Assembly: GCF_026151205.1 (NCBI RefSeq)
Contig: NC_087080.1
Location: 13,089,337 to 13,153,336, forward strand
Origin: Bolinopsis microptera
Lineage: Eukaryota > Ctenophora > Tentaculata > Lobata > Bolinopsidae
Direction of reading: 5' to 3'
Length of the DNA stretch: 64,000 nucleotides
A program made the position numbers and the translations under genes. The notes below the pieces were generated by a model. The model was not told the DNA's origin, ran no database searches, and worked only from the letters and a program-made list of their open reading frames with translations. Within the stretch, counting starts at the first letter, position 1, and the number at the start of each line of letters is the position of its first letter. Positions 13,901 through 25,000 of this stretch are shown one piece after another.

Positions 13901-16900
13901 ACGAAATTAGAAGAATGTGAAATATATTTGTAGGTGAAGTTCGTGATTAATGAATTGTGACCCCAATCCACTTACAAATCTGCTAATTAACCACCCATGA
14001 CCTGCATCATCCACTTTACCATCTAGGGCCTGCACAATATGGACCAGACTGAATGCAGAGTGAGATCTGCGTACGACTATAGTTCCCTATGGAGAGTGGA
14101 CGTGTCGCTACGCTGTAATAAAGGAACTCTAAGCAGGTTTGGTGACTTGTAAAGAGGGAGTTTTATACGTTTGAGGAAGTCCCTTCTTGTTTTACAAACC
14201 ACGTAGGTGGATTTTCTAAAAAGATCTATATCTACTTACAACTGAGCCTATCAACGACAAGTAAAACTAACGGTGGTTTAGAGAAATTATTTTCACTTGT
14301 TGCTGTACGTTTACGATCCTAGTCGTATTTTAGTTGCTCCTAGTTGTATTTAAGTTGAGCACTTGTAGTAATCACGACTAAAAATAACACGGCCTTGTTC
14401 GTGTTCCTGAGGCAAGGAATTCATCAGACAGAAGAATGTACGTGATCAATTTTGACAGCTCCGATATCAAAACTTTTTTATAAAAGTAAATCTATAATTA
14501 GGTTACAAGGCCCATATCAGTATCACTGATAGAGGGTGTTATAAACTTTACAATTATTATTTAATTATAGTACCTACCAACGATATCTTTGTCTTACTCA
14601 CGAGTACGCCCTTTAACGTTGACAGTTGACACATCCTTGCTTCACTGATATCACGGGCAACTAAAATCAAAGTTTTAATGAAAAGAGGCCTTGCGAGAGA
14701 ATGTCTACCTGTCTAATAAAGGAACGTTTTATAACACCCAACGTGAAATATTGGCTCCTTGAGGTGACGATAATAATCGCGAATTCTTGACAGATGATGA
14801 CTTGTGGCGTATAATAACCTGCCATGTTTCCTCTGTTTTATTGCTTTCAGGTAAGGAGTGACTTTCAATTTTGTTGACTAAATGGCTTGTCTGCAGAAAA
14901 AACTTTGACATAGACAGCCACTGATGGGATCTCACGATTGAGCAATCGGAATCACTACTTAGATGATGATTTTTTGATTCCCTCGTGTATTTTAAGTGTC
15001 TGATTGCAGCCTTGGGTTGCTATTAAGACGCTGGCTACCGATTTAATTTTCTTGACCATTCGTTCAATTGATTCCGATTTAAACGGTTCCTGCATTTTAA
15101 AAAGTTTTAAAGACAGCAGACATACAACTGAAGATTCAATAAAAGTCTAGCCGTCAAAAATTGAATGCTGAAAAAATGATGCTTTAAACGGTACACGTAC
15201 TGAAGTTCGACATGTATCCAAGTTCGACACGTACCGAAGTTAGATAAGGTTGATTTCATGCGAACTTAAGTGAAGGCGAACTAAAATGAACAGAATCCGA
15301 TCATTTCGATTTTCTGTTCAATTATATCAGGACTGTAGCTAATTATATCAGGACTGTAGCTGTTCTGTTTGAAGATTGCGTTTACTCAACGGGTTTAGGC
15401 TTGTATTACGTAATGCAAAGTCCGTTTTAAATACGATTGTTGATTAAACAGAAGAAGGGCTGTCCTCTTTATAATAATCATCATCATGATGATTTCCTCT
15501 ATTTTAAGGAACGTTACATGTGTACCTCGTCAGGTGCGACATGTCGTAGTGCACAAAGGGCAGAAATTAATCCAGCTGAGTGCTGATTCATACGGACAGC
15601 TTGTTCTCTTTGACAAAAGGCGACTCTTGGCAAATCAATAACTTGTCAAGCTAGATTACAATCCCTCGACAGATCGAAATTGAGCCATTTTAGGTTATAC
15701 ACATGTTAGCGCATTACACACAATGTGTTGGGATATTATATCGTAAAGTTATAATATTGAATACTATATGCCTCAATTATGCTCATTATCAGCTCTACTA
15801 GCCCCTGTCGTCCTGCCCATCTAATTGTAAACCTTTTGTGACGGTTTTGTTTCGGTTTTTTTGTTTTGTTCAAGGAGAAAACTTGTCACATACTAGTGAT
15901 CATACTCATAGGTCCAGGATCGAGATCAGAATATACAGGGAGGCCCAGAGTTAATGACCACCCTATATATCAGACGATTAGGCAACGTGATAGGAGACAC
16001 ACTCAACTACCACTATGTATATATTGTATAATATATCATCTTGCGATTATTGATTTTTGCGAGACCACTGAGTGAACATGTGCTTTGTTGAGTAGAAGCT
16101 TTGTCGAACTTGAAATATTAACTTGAGCGATTATTATTCACGGATGAGTTTATGTTTTCTTTGTTATTTTGCAATTGTTTCTGCGAATAACGTTTTGTCG
16201 ACTAGTTCGAATACTTCGCACATGATATTGATGCTATATTTTCGGTACAACAAGCAATTCTAATATTGTTATCCATCATTACTTATTTTGCAATTCAGCT
16301 CGCCCAGACGTCTGACGAGGTATAGTAACGACAAATTTAATTTAAATTAACACCGATAAATTGATAATTGATTATTAATAATAACTTATTTGATAACAAA
16401 AGAACAAGCGAATTAGGAGCTGTTTGATGAAATTTGTAGCTTATTAAATTAACTTTACAATTATTAACCTAGTTAACTTGAATAGCTTATTGAACTAATA
16501 CCTTGAGTTAGGGGAAGCTCCGTACTCCAGCAGCTTTTTAATGGACTTCGAGTTCCCGTTTTTAGCATACGCGCACATCAGCACTGGTAACATTGACTTC
16601 TCAATGCTTTGTAGCTTTTGAGGGGACAAATCCTTGTACTCTGCCAGAGATGTGCTCATGTGAAATTGCTGAAATTGGTGTTGTGTTATGACTTGTGTAA
16701 TCTTGTTTAAGGCTAAAAGTTTGTTCCGTTTTTGATAACCGTTAAGATTTTGTGAAAGATTTTGTGTCAGTGTGACCATGTTCACTGTTAGTGTTATAAA
16801 TAGAGCAACGACACTGTTTGATAGTGTTCGTTTGCTTTATAAATTCAGAACGACCCTAACGAACAGTATCACAACATCAAATGGCGCCAAATCAGCAGAT

Positions 16901-19900
16901 CACGTGGCACCATTGGAACTGTGATATTGAAAGGGCGCAGATGGATCCATTTCATAGGATCCGTTAGCGCCATGATGTTCTTTTTGGAAATACCACGGGG
17001 TACCTTCAGCTTCGCGCGCATTTTATAGCCATAAACAATTGGAAAGCGTTTTATAATGATTACATTTCTGTTATTTCGTGAAATTATTTGGACAGGCATA
17101 TTTAGGCAAGTTCCACTGAATCTGATACGCCTCAATATTTTACCAAATTTTAATTTACAAGTACTGACCTTGATAACAAGTTTAGAGAGATAATATCTCC
17201 TCAAATGATCCTCAGGAACCGTAAGGTCAACCAGGTTAACAGGTATCAGGCTAGGGAACGAACCAGCCGTCATGTAGCAGATGATACAGACTATAGTTGC
17301 AGGCAGGGCAAACCAATTAATTCCTGGATGGGATTTTACATGAAACAATCATAATTCATAGAGTAAGAATCGTAACAGAAATATTATTCAGTTATTCGGT
17401 CATTGGTTTCAATGCGCGCTTTAATTAAAAAGTTATGGGTATCAATGTCAATCTTCAGTTACAAGTAACTATTTTGATAATACTGGAAACTTACCGAACG
17501 GCTGACAAAAGCTTTGAACTGCCATGTTCAATATCGCTGCAGTCATCACAGCCACTATGCCCAACACCACTGAAATAAATTATACTTTCATAAATACAAC
17601 AAGAATATCAACCAATAGCAGATCGAAACTATTAACTAGTGATCAGGAGAACAGTGAACACGTATCAGAGGTGGAAAACAAACAACTCCAAAAATAGGGA
17701 CACAAACCTGAAGCAAAGTTCAGCAAGAAGAAGTTGCCGACAAGAACACTGCTGGTAATACTGGAGTTGATGCCGTACAGTCCCAGCCTCATAGAGACAA
17801 CATCCCACTTGGGTCTGAGGAAGGCGACGGTACTGATGCCGACAAAGGAACCACACCATGTTGTTATCAGCATGATAGGAGAAGCACTTGCCAGCCCTGG
17901 GAGGGAGGCAGTGAGTTGGATGGAGGCGGTGAGTTTATTTCAGCCACCGGGTTTTAATTGGATTATTTTCTAAGTTTAGTTCACTGTGTAATCATTCATT
18001 TTGAATCTCTGATCATTTTAACAAACAACAACCAGACTGCTAGTTATAGCTGAACACCATACCTATTGAAATAGGGATGGCACTCCAGATTGAAACGGAG
18101 AACTGTAACATCGCCACTCCGTATATTATCTCTATTCCGTATTCGTATCTGTAGGAGTAAACAGCTGGTATTCAACCTTTAGATAAACTCAAAATACTAC
18201 GTATTTTACTGCCTGCAGGGACTGCAAAACACAAATTTGTGAATCAAAATCAATCTGTTCTGAAACATTTACAACTTACGGGGATACGTCAAACCAGTCC
18301 CGTCCCGCAAAAGTAATGTTGTCTGTAGCAAAATCAGTTAAAGGAGCAACCAGACTGGGCGTGACTGCGTTAGTGTAGAAACTGTAGGACTTCCTGATGG
18401 CAAGGTGCCAAGACATTCCCAGGGTTAGTCCTGATAACATCATAGGAGTAACGTTCAACCTGGTAACATGGTTTGATTGAAGTGGCAAAGTTATAAAAGA
18501 TATTCCACAATTATATCATGGTGCTACGTAAAATAAAAATTCCTATACATGTTAATTTTGGAAAAATAATAAACCTACTGACCTTTTCACAAAAACACTG
18601 CAGAGGGCCTCGAAGAAGATAATGTTGAAGAACAGCAGTGGGATGAGTATTATAAGCTGCATGAGGCATTGAGGGTGGAGTGCAGCACCGTACGTTACAT
18701 ACATCGCGTACCCCACTATTATTCCTGGTGTCACAAAATGTAGATATCAACATAGTTTTGTCAGATGTTGTATGAATCTCTCATTTTACAATGTCAGATG
18801 TTAGATTTTATCCTTATATTAGCTTTGAACCCTTTGGAGTACCAAGATCTGATCTTTTGTATCACATAATTATGCGATAAGAATTTACCTTGAGATGGGT
18901 AAAGACCGTTTAAGATCAGTTCTTTGGGTATTCGGAGGTAGAAACACCAAATCATACTCCATATAACCGACCAAGACAGGAAAACAAAGTTGTACCTGGA
19001 TTAAATTCAATATTTTATACTGGAAAGGACTATACTACTACAGATATTGCCAGAAGTACTTGTCTTTTCAATCTCAAATTTACTGAATAGAATATTGGCG
19101 TCGCTCCAATCTAAACAATTCTAAAAGCTCAATAGTTAATTTGGATGGAAGTCATTTGTTATAAAAAGCTGCTAACCATGAGTCACAGAGTGCAGCAGCT
19201 AAACCACACAGTCCCATAAATGGGTTACTTATTCCGTAGAACATCCCGACGGACCTAAAAAACGCGAAAAAAACTGAAAAAGAAAATAATTATTGATCGG
19301 AGATTATTGAAAGATAAAAAGGTCTCACATACAGATCGCAGTTAAGTTTGAAATAAGACTTCAGGGTTAGCGTACGGACAGACTATACTAGACAATCAGT
19401 TTCAAGGGAAACACAGGAATACCTCGGTACCAAACTATCAATATCATAAGAAATAGCCACTTCAAAACATTAAAGACGCAAAAACCACCGACCTAAAGTG
19501 ATAGGGAACTTCTGAAGGTAGTGATGAAAGTCAGACATGGTCCCCATGATGTAGCGGTAGAAGGGCTTGTCCACCACTTTGTATTCCTGGATATACTTAG
19601 CATTCCAAGGTGAGATTTCTTGGTAGTCAGAGTAGATGTTTGTTCGGTTACCTTGCGTGTTCCCCGCTCTGAAAGGAATTAAGATTTAACATCAAGTGCA
19701 TGAGTTTTTGAGGTTAGACGGTTTACATGAACTATGGAGAATCTTGTGATAGAATAATCACTTGTTCATCAACAGGTTTAAGTTGTCAGTATGTGAATTA
19801 AAGTTGTTTTAATTTTAAGGAGAAGGTTACATTGCCGGACTGAAATCATCAAGGTTCTTTCTCGACAATCTCCGCTCCATTTCTGTAATCAGGAACCCCT

Positions 19901-20854
19901 TCCAGCCCTTACAAACTGATTAGTGTTGTTAAGAGGAATATATAAGAGCAAGAAAAAGCAGATCGGGAACAAAATGTTAGAATTTAAAATTGTACTGCAG
20001 TAAACGCGAGGTAGTAAGCTTCGTGGAACTGTACGGTTACTTCAAAATCAAACAGGAATAAAACACGAAATGAAACTGGCACTATGTCCACTAATATATC
20101 ACTGCATTGCAATGCAGTACATAAATGTATTTGTCAACAATATTTGATCAGTATTCAGTACATGGAAGTAACTTGGATAAACAGGTTGGGTCGGTTCATT
20201 AATACAATCAATGAGTACACTCTAAAATTATCCTATCACTATTATCCTATCACTCATCAACCAACATTGCCTACAATTACTAATTAGATGAAAAACGTAA
20301 CCTCAAACGTACACGGCACAAGCTTATTGAACTGTAACCCAAGTAAGTGAACAGACAAGGGTTCGTGTATCCAGGGTCGGAACTCAAACAAACGGCGGAC
20401 CGGAACACAGGAAGTTAAAATTAAGCTCCTTCAACTTCACCTTTACTACCAATCTAAGTTATTCACGATTAACCCTTAACATGCATGTTTACGAAGATAT
20501 TGTGTAAATAGAGTTCAATACCACCCAATACCACCCAATCAAGATTTCATTAATCTAAACAGCCACAATATCTTGAAAGTTGGTTATGATGAGGAAAAGC
20601 TGGAAATCTCAATTGATGGTTGTTAACTTTCTGTTTAAAACTTGCATGATGAAAATATCATAGTTGGTCAGTACGCACTGTACGAACTTTTAAAAGGTGC
20701 CGAACTGTACGAATTTTAAAAAGCTGTCGAGGAATTTTTACCGAATTTTAAACCACTTACCACCGATTTGAAAAACCTTAATCATTTGGCTTCGTCAGAT
20801 ATTGTCGGCACTATTTGGGCACTATACAGAGTACAGACAGACAGACACTAGACA

Positions 20855-20889
<35 letters not shown>

Positions 20890-21849
20890 TTATTGAGATT
20901 ATTAGTATATATTGGTTATAATATACTAGATTCGTTCGTTAATAATACTCACCGATTATAGCGAGGAAGAAGTCAATAGCTAAGATGGCAAGTACGTACG
21001 GTACAGGGCTTTAAGTACGTACGGTACAGCTACTTTTAAAGGTACCGTACAGGCCCTATAGGGTACAGACTTTTTTGGGAAAAAAATGTAACTTTTTTCA
21101 AAGTTAGTGGAGTACTTGCAATGTTCCTAGTTAGTATTATCATAATTTTATTTGAGGTAGTAGTCGAAGAGGAACATGAATTATTAAGATAGTAAATTAA
21201 CAGTGAGAGATAAAAATGAACAGTGACAGATAAAATCAGTATCACATTTTAATGTGCTTATTGGAGTAAATAAACACTAGTTTTTCAGCAAGCTGAAGCT
21301 TCAGCCTCAGCCTTCTTTTATTCATATAATAAGATATTCATATAATAAGATATTCGTAGTCTCTAAAGTTTGTTTCACACATTAATGAGGATGCGCTAAA
21401 AATCGCGTAAACAACATCTGCCAACTTTTTCAACCAACATAATTCAAAGCGCCAAATCCAATGTCACATGGTCCAACCCTTCTTGCTTCTGGAACATTCT
21501 TGTACAACTGCTCTAAATCTAATGGTATAAATTGAAATGCAGCGATGAGCGAATTCAGCTTCCATGAAAGTTGTCGTGTGAACGTGGTTTTTGTGCATCT
21601 TTTTGCAATTGCAAGCATTGTACCTTTCAGCCCAAGTTTAAAAGTACGTACCGTACAGCTATTTTTAAAGGTACGTACCGTACGTACTTGTCATCTTAGG
21701 TCAATAGCAGCGATTATATTTATATAGAGCACATAGTTTTCCCAGCCCAAAACATTTCCAAGTTCAGTGATGTTCAGTCTAGGGATGTAGTGAACAGTGT
21801 TACTGTTACTTGTCACGGAGGGAGGCATTCTTGCCTTGGTAAATTGCAT
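1947..21849 (-). CDS. SLC14 (urea transporter)-like membrane protein fused to C-terminal ankyrin modules; 23 exons
   Basis: Exons (high to low): 21849-20953 (split by the MITE at 20980-21699), 19915-19831, 19668-19493, 19273-19177, 18995-18889, 18724-18583, 18459-18280, 18148-18063, 17896-17708, 17569-17495, 17323-17169, 16668-16502, 6031-5850, 5631-5552, 5251-5116, 4554-4443, 4217-4127, 3854-3780, 3452-3363, 3105-2996, 2629-2524, 2379-2293, 2147-1947. Every junction is GT-AG and every codon phase matches. Without the MITE the model is about 965 aa from ATG 21849, or 958 from ATG 21828. Exons 3-11 follow the SLC14 fold in order: HYLQKFP before TM1, GISNPFMG (compare VNNPVSG), GLYPSQGIIVG, then in the second half GLYGINSSITSS (compare GxWGxNSxL). 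Exons 12-23 encode four ankyrin doublets, each with DYDxR, and a Lys-rich tail. The expected role is urea or small-solute passage across a membrane. The MITE introduces an early TGA, so this allele may be disrupted. The join of exon 12 to 13 across 10.5 kb is the least certain step, although phase and ankyrin register agree. Confidence 0.8.
4337..4400. repeat. Near-perfect hairpin, about 30 bp arms
   Basis: The arms aaaatggttaaaatgga and tccattttaaccatttt pair with only a few mismatches around a tiny loop at gaacagttc. It lies in an intron of the transporter-ankyrin gene, 40 bp from the splice donor of the exon at 4443-4554. It could be a short MITE or a structured intronic RNA. Confidence 0.7.
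6276..7832 (-). CDS. Beta-1,4-N-acetylgalactosaminyltransferase-like type II Golgi enzyme with N-terminal lectin-like region
   Basis: Single exon, 518 aa from the ATG at 7832; the reading frame stays open further upstream but without an ATG. Residues 12-32 are one hydrophobic anchor after a basic N-terminus, typical of a Golgi type II enzyme. Residues about 40-185 look like a ricin-type beta-trefoil (repeated G-K-C/G-L-C units). Residues about 235-470 match the B4GALNT1/2 (GM2/Sda synthase) style catalytic domain: YDDG near 271, the metal-binding DDD at 324-326 in FLLFDDDF, LVGGKFHR near 350, and TAVNFFMA near 406. The inferred reaction is transfer of GalNAc (or a related sugar) from a UDP donor to a glycan in the Golgi lumen. 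It lies wholly inside the largest intron of the transporter-ankyrin gene, on the same strand. A splice-acceptor-like cag just before the ATG suggests a 5' UTR intron. It could alternatively be a broader GT2-type transferase with another donor. Confidence 0.8.
   Translation of the reverse strand: MAGRLRSTTAKKIIFLFVLLYIVISFPSVIHLLIQGQISYGIYISHIPLDGANPHFRIQLVEDGKCIISSNGSNLEYAFCDPTQHHTFHFLQDGKLAYSSSGLCVTLTTEEIQPRPLKLGECSTAASFRVVNESYLQLIDSSHGAEFCVSRKEFTGKTVEKRSEKSPVFFGDCIETLSRVTLLEETNFIARRKALSQPAPADNPDCNFPACNINKRPPPVKLLPSSEVKRCYNLSECVTAVIKTARRPHLVLRLARSIRDTKGYDIPMIAYDDGVGPYPDEMMSKIASFPNLQYIIGDKSDLGISLGRTLAVKLVQTKYFLLFDDDFIVYNRTDIELLAEILDTTDASLVGGKFHRTKYFSGFLWFTSLDENDQRTSEQKLKYYEGACYYANETIPGFPSCTRCDTAVNFFMAKTADILEVGCWSEELKIMEHKDLFLRLKAAGKKVVDCPNVKVFNRGESGEVNKLSGFFQLRVARGRQMQNVFNNIWNIHETLRIRKEDKQAMSAEFLKNKNKILN
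8171..8490. repeat. Minisatellite, about 39 bp unit, about 8 copies
   Basis: The unit is caaacagcgagtgcgaggtataagtattccttgccctcc with point differences between copies. One copy boundary has expanded into a run of about 16 C. It lies in the large intron of the transporter-ankyrin gene, just upstream of the glycosyltransferase ORF. Confidence 0.9.
8861..9966. mobile_element. Foldback element, 0.4 kb inverted arms around a 235 bp centre
   Basis: The left arm (about 8861-9272) and right arm (about 9507-9966) are inverted copies: aaggggggg and cccctt at the ends, ccggtgaccgaacttttgag against ctcaaaagttcggtcaccgg, and tctacctaactgt against acagttaggtaga next to the centre. The right arm has about 50 extra bases near its outer end. 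There are no coding frames of substance, so this is a non-autonomous long-TIR (foldback) element in the large intron. Confidence 0.85.
11151..12124 (+). pseudogene. Class A (rhodopsin-like) GPCR with a frameshift after TM2
   Basis: TM1-TM2 are read from ATG 11151 (IYVGVSCICLSILCTVLNSLVLL, RSLYICLCVTDLLTAWVLLVP). TM3-TM7 are read one base back in another frame that stays open to TAA at 12122-12124. Motifs: AMTRYCQMKYPF at the end of TM3 in place of DRY, and STINPIIY (NPxxY) in TM7. The sensible switch point is about 11365-11385, and no usable GT-AG pair can explain it, so one base is missing or two are extra. It could be a young pseudogene, a sequencing error or a polymorphic null. The gene is intronless and lies antisense inside the 10.5 kb intron of the transporter-ankyrin gene. 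The ligand is unknown. Confidence 0.75.
12145..12150 (+). promoter_or_regulatory. Poly(A) signal candidate of the intronic GPCR
   Basis: AATAAA lies 21 bp downstream of the receptor stop codon. The very short 3' UTR is plausible but untested. Confidence 0.4.
12324..13233 (+). mobile_element. Decayed pogo/Tigger-like DNA transposon, copy 1
   Basis: Inverted termini ccttatcggatcttat and ataaggtccgataagg are flanked by TA on both sides. Subterminal 'acggacatta' motifs repeat at both ends. The interior holds the end of a DDE transposase with stops and frameshifts (NDIMALNNIVHELL, then CSNL with a QPLDIT-like region), the pattern of the pogo/jerky group in which PxNxTxxxQPLD precedes the last catalytic Asp. 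It is an internally deleted relic, about 910 bp. Confidence 0.75.
13772..13812. repeat. Perfect 41 bp palindrome (20 bp arms, 1 nt centre)
   Basis: gcagggatcatgggtccgtc is followed by one c and then its exact reverse complement. No decay is visible in an otherwise drifting intron. Confidence 0.9.
20857..20888. repeat. (AC)n microsatellite
   Basis: A run of about 15 ac units, in the intron just 3' of the first coding exon of the transporter-ankyrin gene. Confidence 0.95.
20980..21699. mobile_element. 720 bp hAT-type MITE inserted in a coding exon
   Basis: Termini ctaagatggcaagtacgtac and its inverted partner gtacgtacttgtcatcttag are flanked by the exact 8 bp duplication gtcaatag (20972-20979 and 21700-21707). 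Eight-base target duplications are characteristic of hAT transposons. Inverted gtacgtaccgtac motifs recur inside. Removing the element and one duplication copy restores an open exon that ends in the right phase at the GTGAGT donor, so the insertion interrupts a formerly intact exon. Confidence 0.85.
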
Positions 21850-22029
21850 TATAGGAGCGACCCCTGATCACCTGATGTACAGTGGTATAAAAGTCAGTCA
21901 CAAACCGATGCCGACTATTTGGAGTATAAAATTTTAAAAAATCTCGGTTATGTAATTCTCGTTATATAGCACCACGCAGGAGAAAATAACGCGTCTACAT
22001 CGTAAGTTTGACGCAGTTAAACTAATATA

Positions 22030-25000
22030 TATATATATATAATGGCAATAATATACCCTCTCACAGGTTGAGATGTATCGGGAGTGGGAATACTATATGT
22101 AATTATAATCTGCTTTACAAAGTTGTAGATCTCTTTTAAATTGCACGTTCATCTATAAAAGTTCAGCACTGAATTTTCTAATTTTCGATGTGCTGTGCAC
22201 CTATGGAACGGTTGTTTTAGAAACAGCTTTTCAATTCAATTAAATAACTTTAAAATCTGGTTTATAAAATGCAATCGTTAAATGAATGCTGTAGCATCAA
22301 TCCTGATCTCTATGATATATTAGTAGTGATATCGCAAAGAAATCCAATTAAAATGAATGATATTGCGTCAAATGAAAATTATTTTTAGTGGTCGCTTTCT
22401 TTGAACAAAATTCTTAATGATTTTAAACCATAAAATAAATCTTGACTCATATCTGATTTCGTGATAATAGTACTGGTAGATAAAGAGTATTTTAACCTCG
22501 CTAAAAGCACCGGTCGTTTGAAAAGGTACTTATCTATCAAAGGCCTGACATCTGAGTTAATTTAAGTTCTTTCGATTAAATCCAAGTTCGAAAATTTATG
22601 AGGCGAATTTTTCCCGAACTAATCCCGAACTGAAAAAAGGTGCCGAACTGTACGAATTTTTTACGACTTTTGTACGAACTGACCAACTATGGAAAATATT
22701 TACATGATAAGGGGAATATTTCAAGCTAACCGCATCTTTGAAAATGAAATTTGGAAAGTTAGCGTTGAGTACCTGCACTCCTCAATCAATCTGACATGGT
22801 TATAATATATAGCTGCTGAGTGTAAAAATAACGACAAAACTCTTCAACTCAACTTGTTTTCAGTTTTTCAATATCTTTGGCAAGTTTTTAAATGCAAAAC
22901 GTGTCAAATAAACACTTATAGAATCATCTCTAGCAGATTAATTCGCCCGGATTCAGTCTGGTGACTTAATGGGCATGATGTTAACAACGAGTCTTCAGGC
23001 ATGAAGTATTCAGCTTATAGTTGCATGACAGTTCCGTATGAAAATGTAAACATCACTTTTAACTGAAATTATAATCATTTCTGACGTAGGAGCTACTATT
23101 GTATATTATTATTTGGTAATCGCAATAAAATGTCAACTTTTTCTCCCATGGTTTCAAGAAATATAAAGTCACTGAATTTTAAAGATTTGAGTTTTGACTA
23201 TAAATACGATTATTGAAATGCTTCTTTGCTCCTTCGCTAACCGTTTAGTAGTAATTGACTTATTCCTCGACTTGAGAAATTCCTTCGACTCTTCGCTAAC
23301 AGTGGTTCATTGAATCCCAGTTGCAGGATTTAGGAATTTAATTAAACAACTCACGATTATTGCATTGGCGTTATTCCGAAACATTCAAATCCCTAAAGTG
23401 TTCTAAAGTTATTCTTACCTAACTTGGTGTTTAAAAGTCAATTTTTAAACTCTTCTTGCTCTCAAATCTGAGCTGCTTCTAAGTTCTTACATCAAGACTA
23501 AATTATTGCAATATTGCAATATATCTACATTCTACCTGCACTGCACTACGCCGACATGAAACTAACTAGATATATGAGGCAATTACAATTACAGCAAATT
23601 AGATAGAGACTATGATTGGACGACATTCATGCTCATTATTTGATAGCGGTGACTGCAGATGATGCGTCTTCTAATGTGAAGGCTAAAAATGTTGCGAAAT
23701 TCAAAACCCAGTTCAACGCTCTCAATGCGTCTCCCAGTGCTATAATCTCTGTTTACCTATCTAGTTAGTACGCAGCATTAGGATGTTAATTGGTGAAGCA
23801 ACCCCTGGTGTAGTGTTGTTACAGGTGTAAAACCATGTGAAGTCATTGTTCATGCAGGAACTGGTTAGCGTATGCAGGCAAATCATGATCGTGCGTAAAC
23901 TTCACTATCCTAGATGATAACTGGACTTAGAGAGTTCAGCATATCCGGCGTTTAGTTTGCCGATTGCAGAAGTTGCGAATATCCCGATGACCGATGCGGA
24001 ATAATGGTGATCATTGTTTAGCTTCTGTGTTCTGTCTTACAAGTTAGTCAGAAATCGGTATCATTTACCGAGTAACTTGTTCACTCGAACTATTGGGTAC
24101 TTATATTGCTTAGATTTCGTTAATTGTTTAACTTTTTTTAATTTATTGATAATTAACCATTAGGAATATTATTACTATATCTGCCGTTTTCTGACGAAAG
24201 TGCATATAAAAATCCACTAAACAAATTGAGGTTATAAGTACCTTTGTCACAATTATGGTTCATCTCAGCATCATCCCTCTCAAAAGAGGGGGTTTATATG
24301 GGGGTTGGTGATTGGTTCCGATGGTTCCTGATGGTTCCTGATGGTTTTCAGGAATAGTTCTTAGCCCAAAAATAAAATGTGGATAAAAGAAATCAAAACC
24401 TTTAAAATGAGTGGTAGAGTAGAATCTCGACGGCATAACCATGTCATATAACCATGTCATAACCATGTCAAAACCATGTCGCAACTAAAAAGTGGTCACT
24501 TAAATTGGCGTTTTAGCACATTGGTCAAAAAACGACAGATATCTGCATGTTATAAACCTATTTTGGATATTTCGTAACTTTTCGCCTGGCAGTGCTAAAA
24601 GCCTGGTTATAGTGCTACGATAAAAATTCTTATCAGTTCAACTCTTTGTAAACAGAACATTACAAGATCGACCTATAGATCCTACTTCATTCTGAGCAAG
24701 TTTTTTTCGGTGTCCCACGTTGTTGAACCTTAAAGCAGACTAACTTAATGAGTGCCAGTGGTACACTTAATTAAGTACTTGTAACCATGTGGGTCGTAAG
24801 ATCGCGATTTAGTGTGCCTGGTGATCACCATTGTAAATTAGCCCAAGATTCGCGGAGATCTAACTAAAAACGCAAATTGGCCGTTGGACTGCTGCTGTTG
24901 CACGAGTTTTAACTGAATGCAATTAACTCTACTTGTCCTTTCATTGACAGCGCTTATTCGAGAATTATGCCCTCATCTGCTCATAAGTACTAGTAGGGCC

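Larger units (their letters stand above)
20659..22691. repeat. Inverted 'catagttggtcagt' arms flanking the first coding exon region
   Basis: catagttggtcagtacg at 20659 and its inverted form cgaactgaccaactatg ending at 22691 bracket about 2 kb that includes the 21849-20953 exon and the MITE. A shared direct segment, aaaggtgccgaactgtacga, lies inside each end. This is either two solo copies of one short element in opposite orientation or the ends of a single element. Confidence 0.45.
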
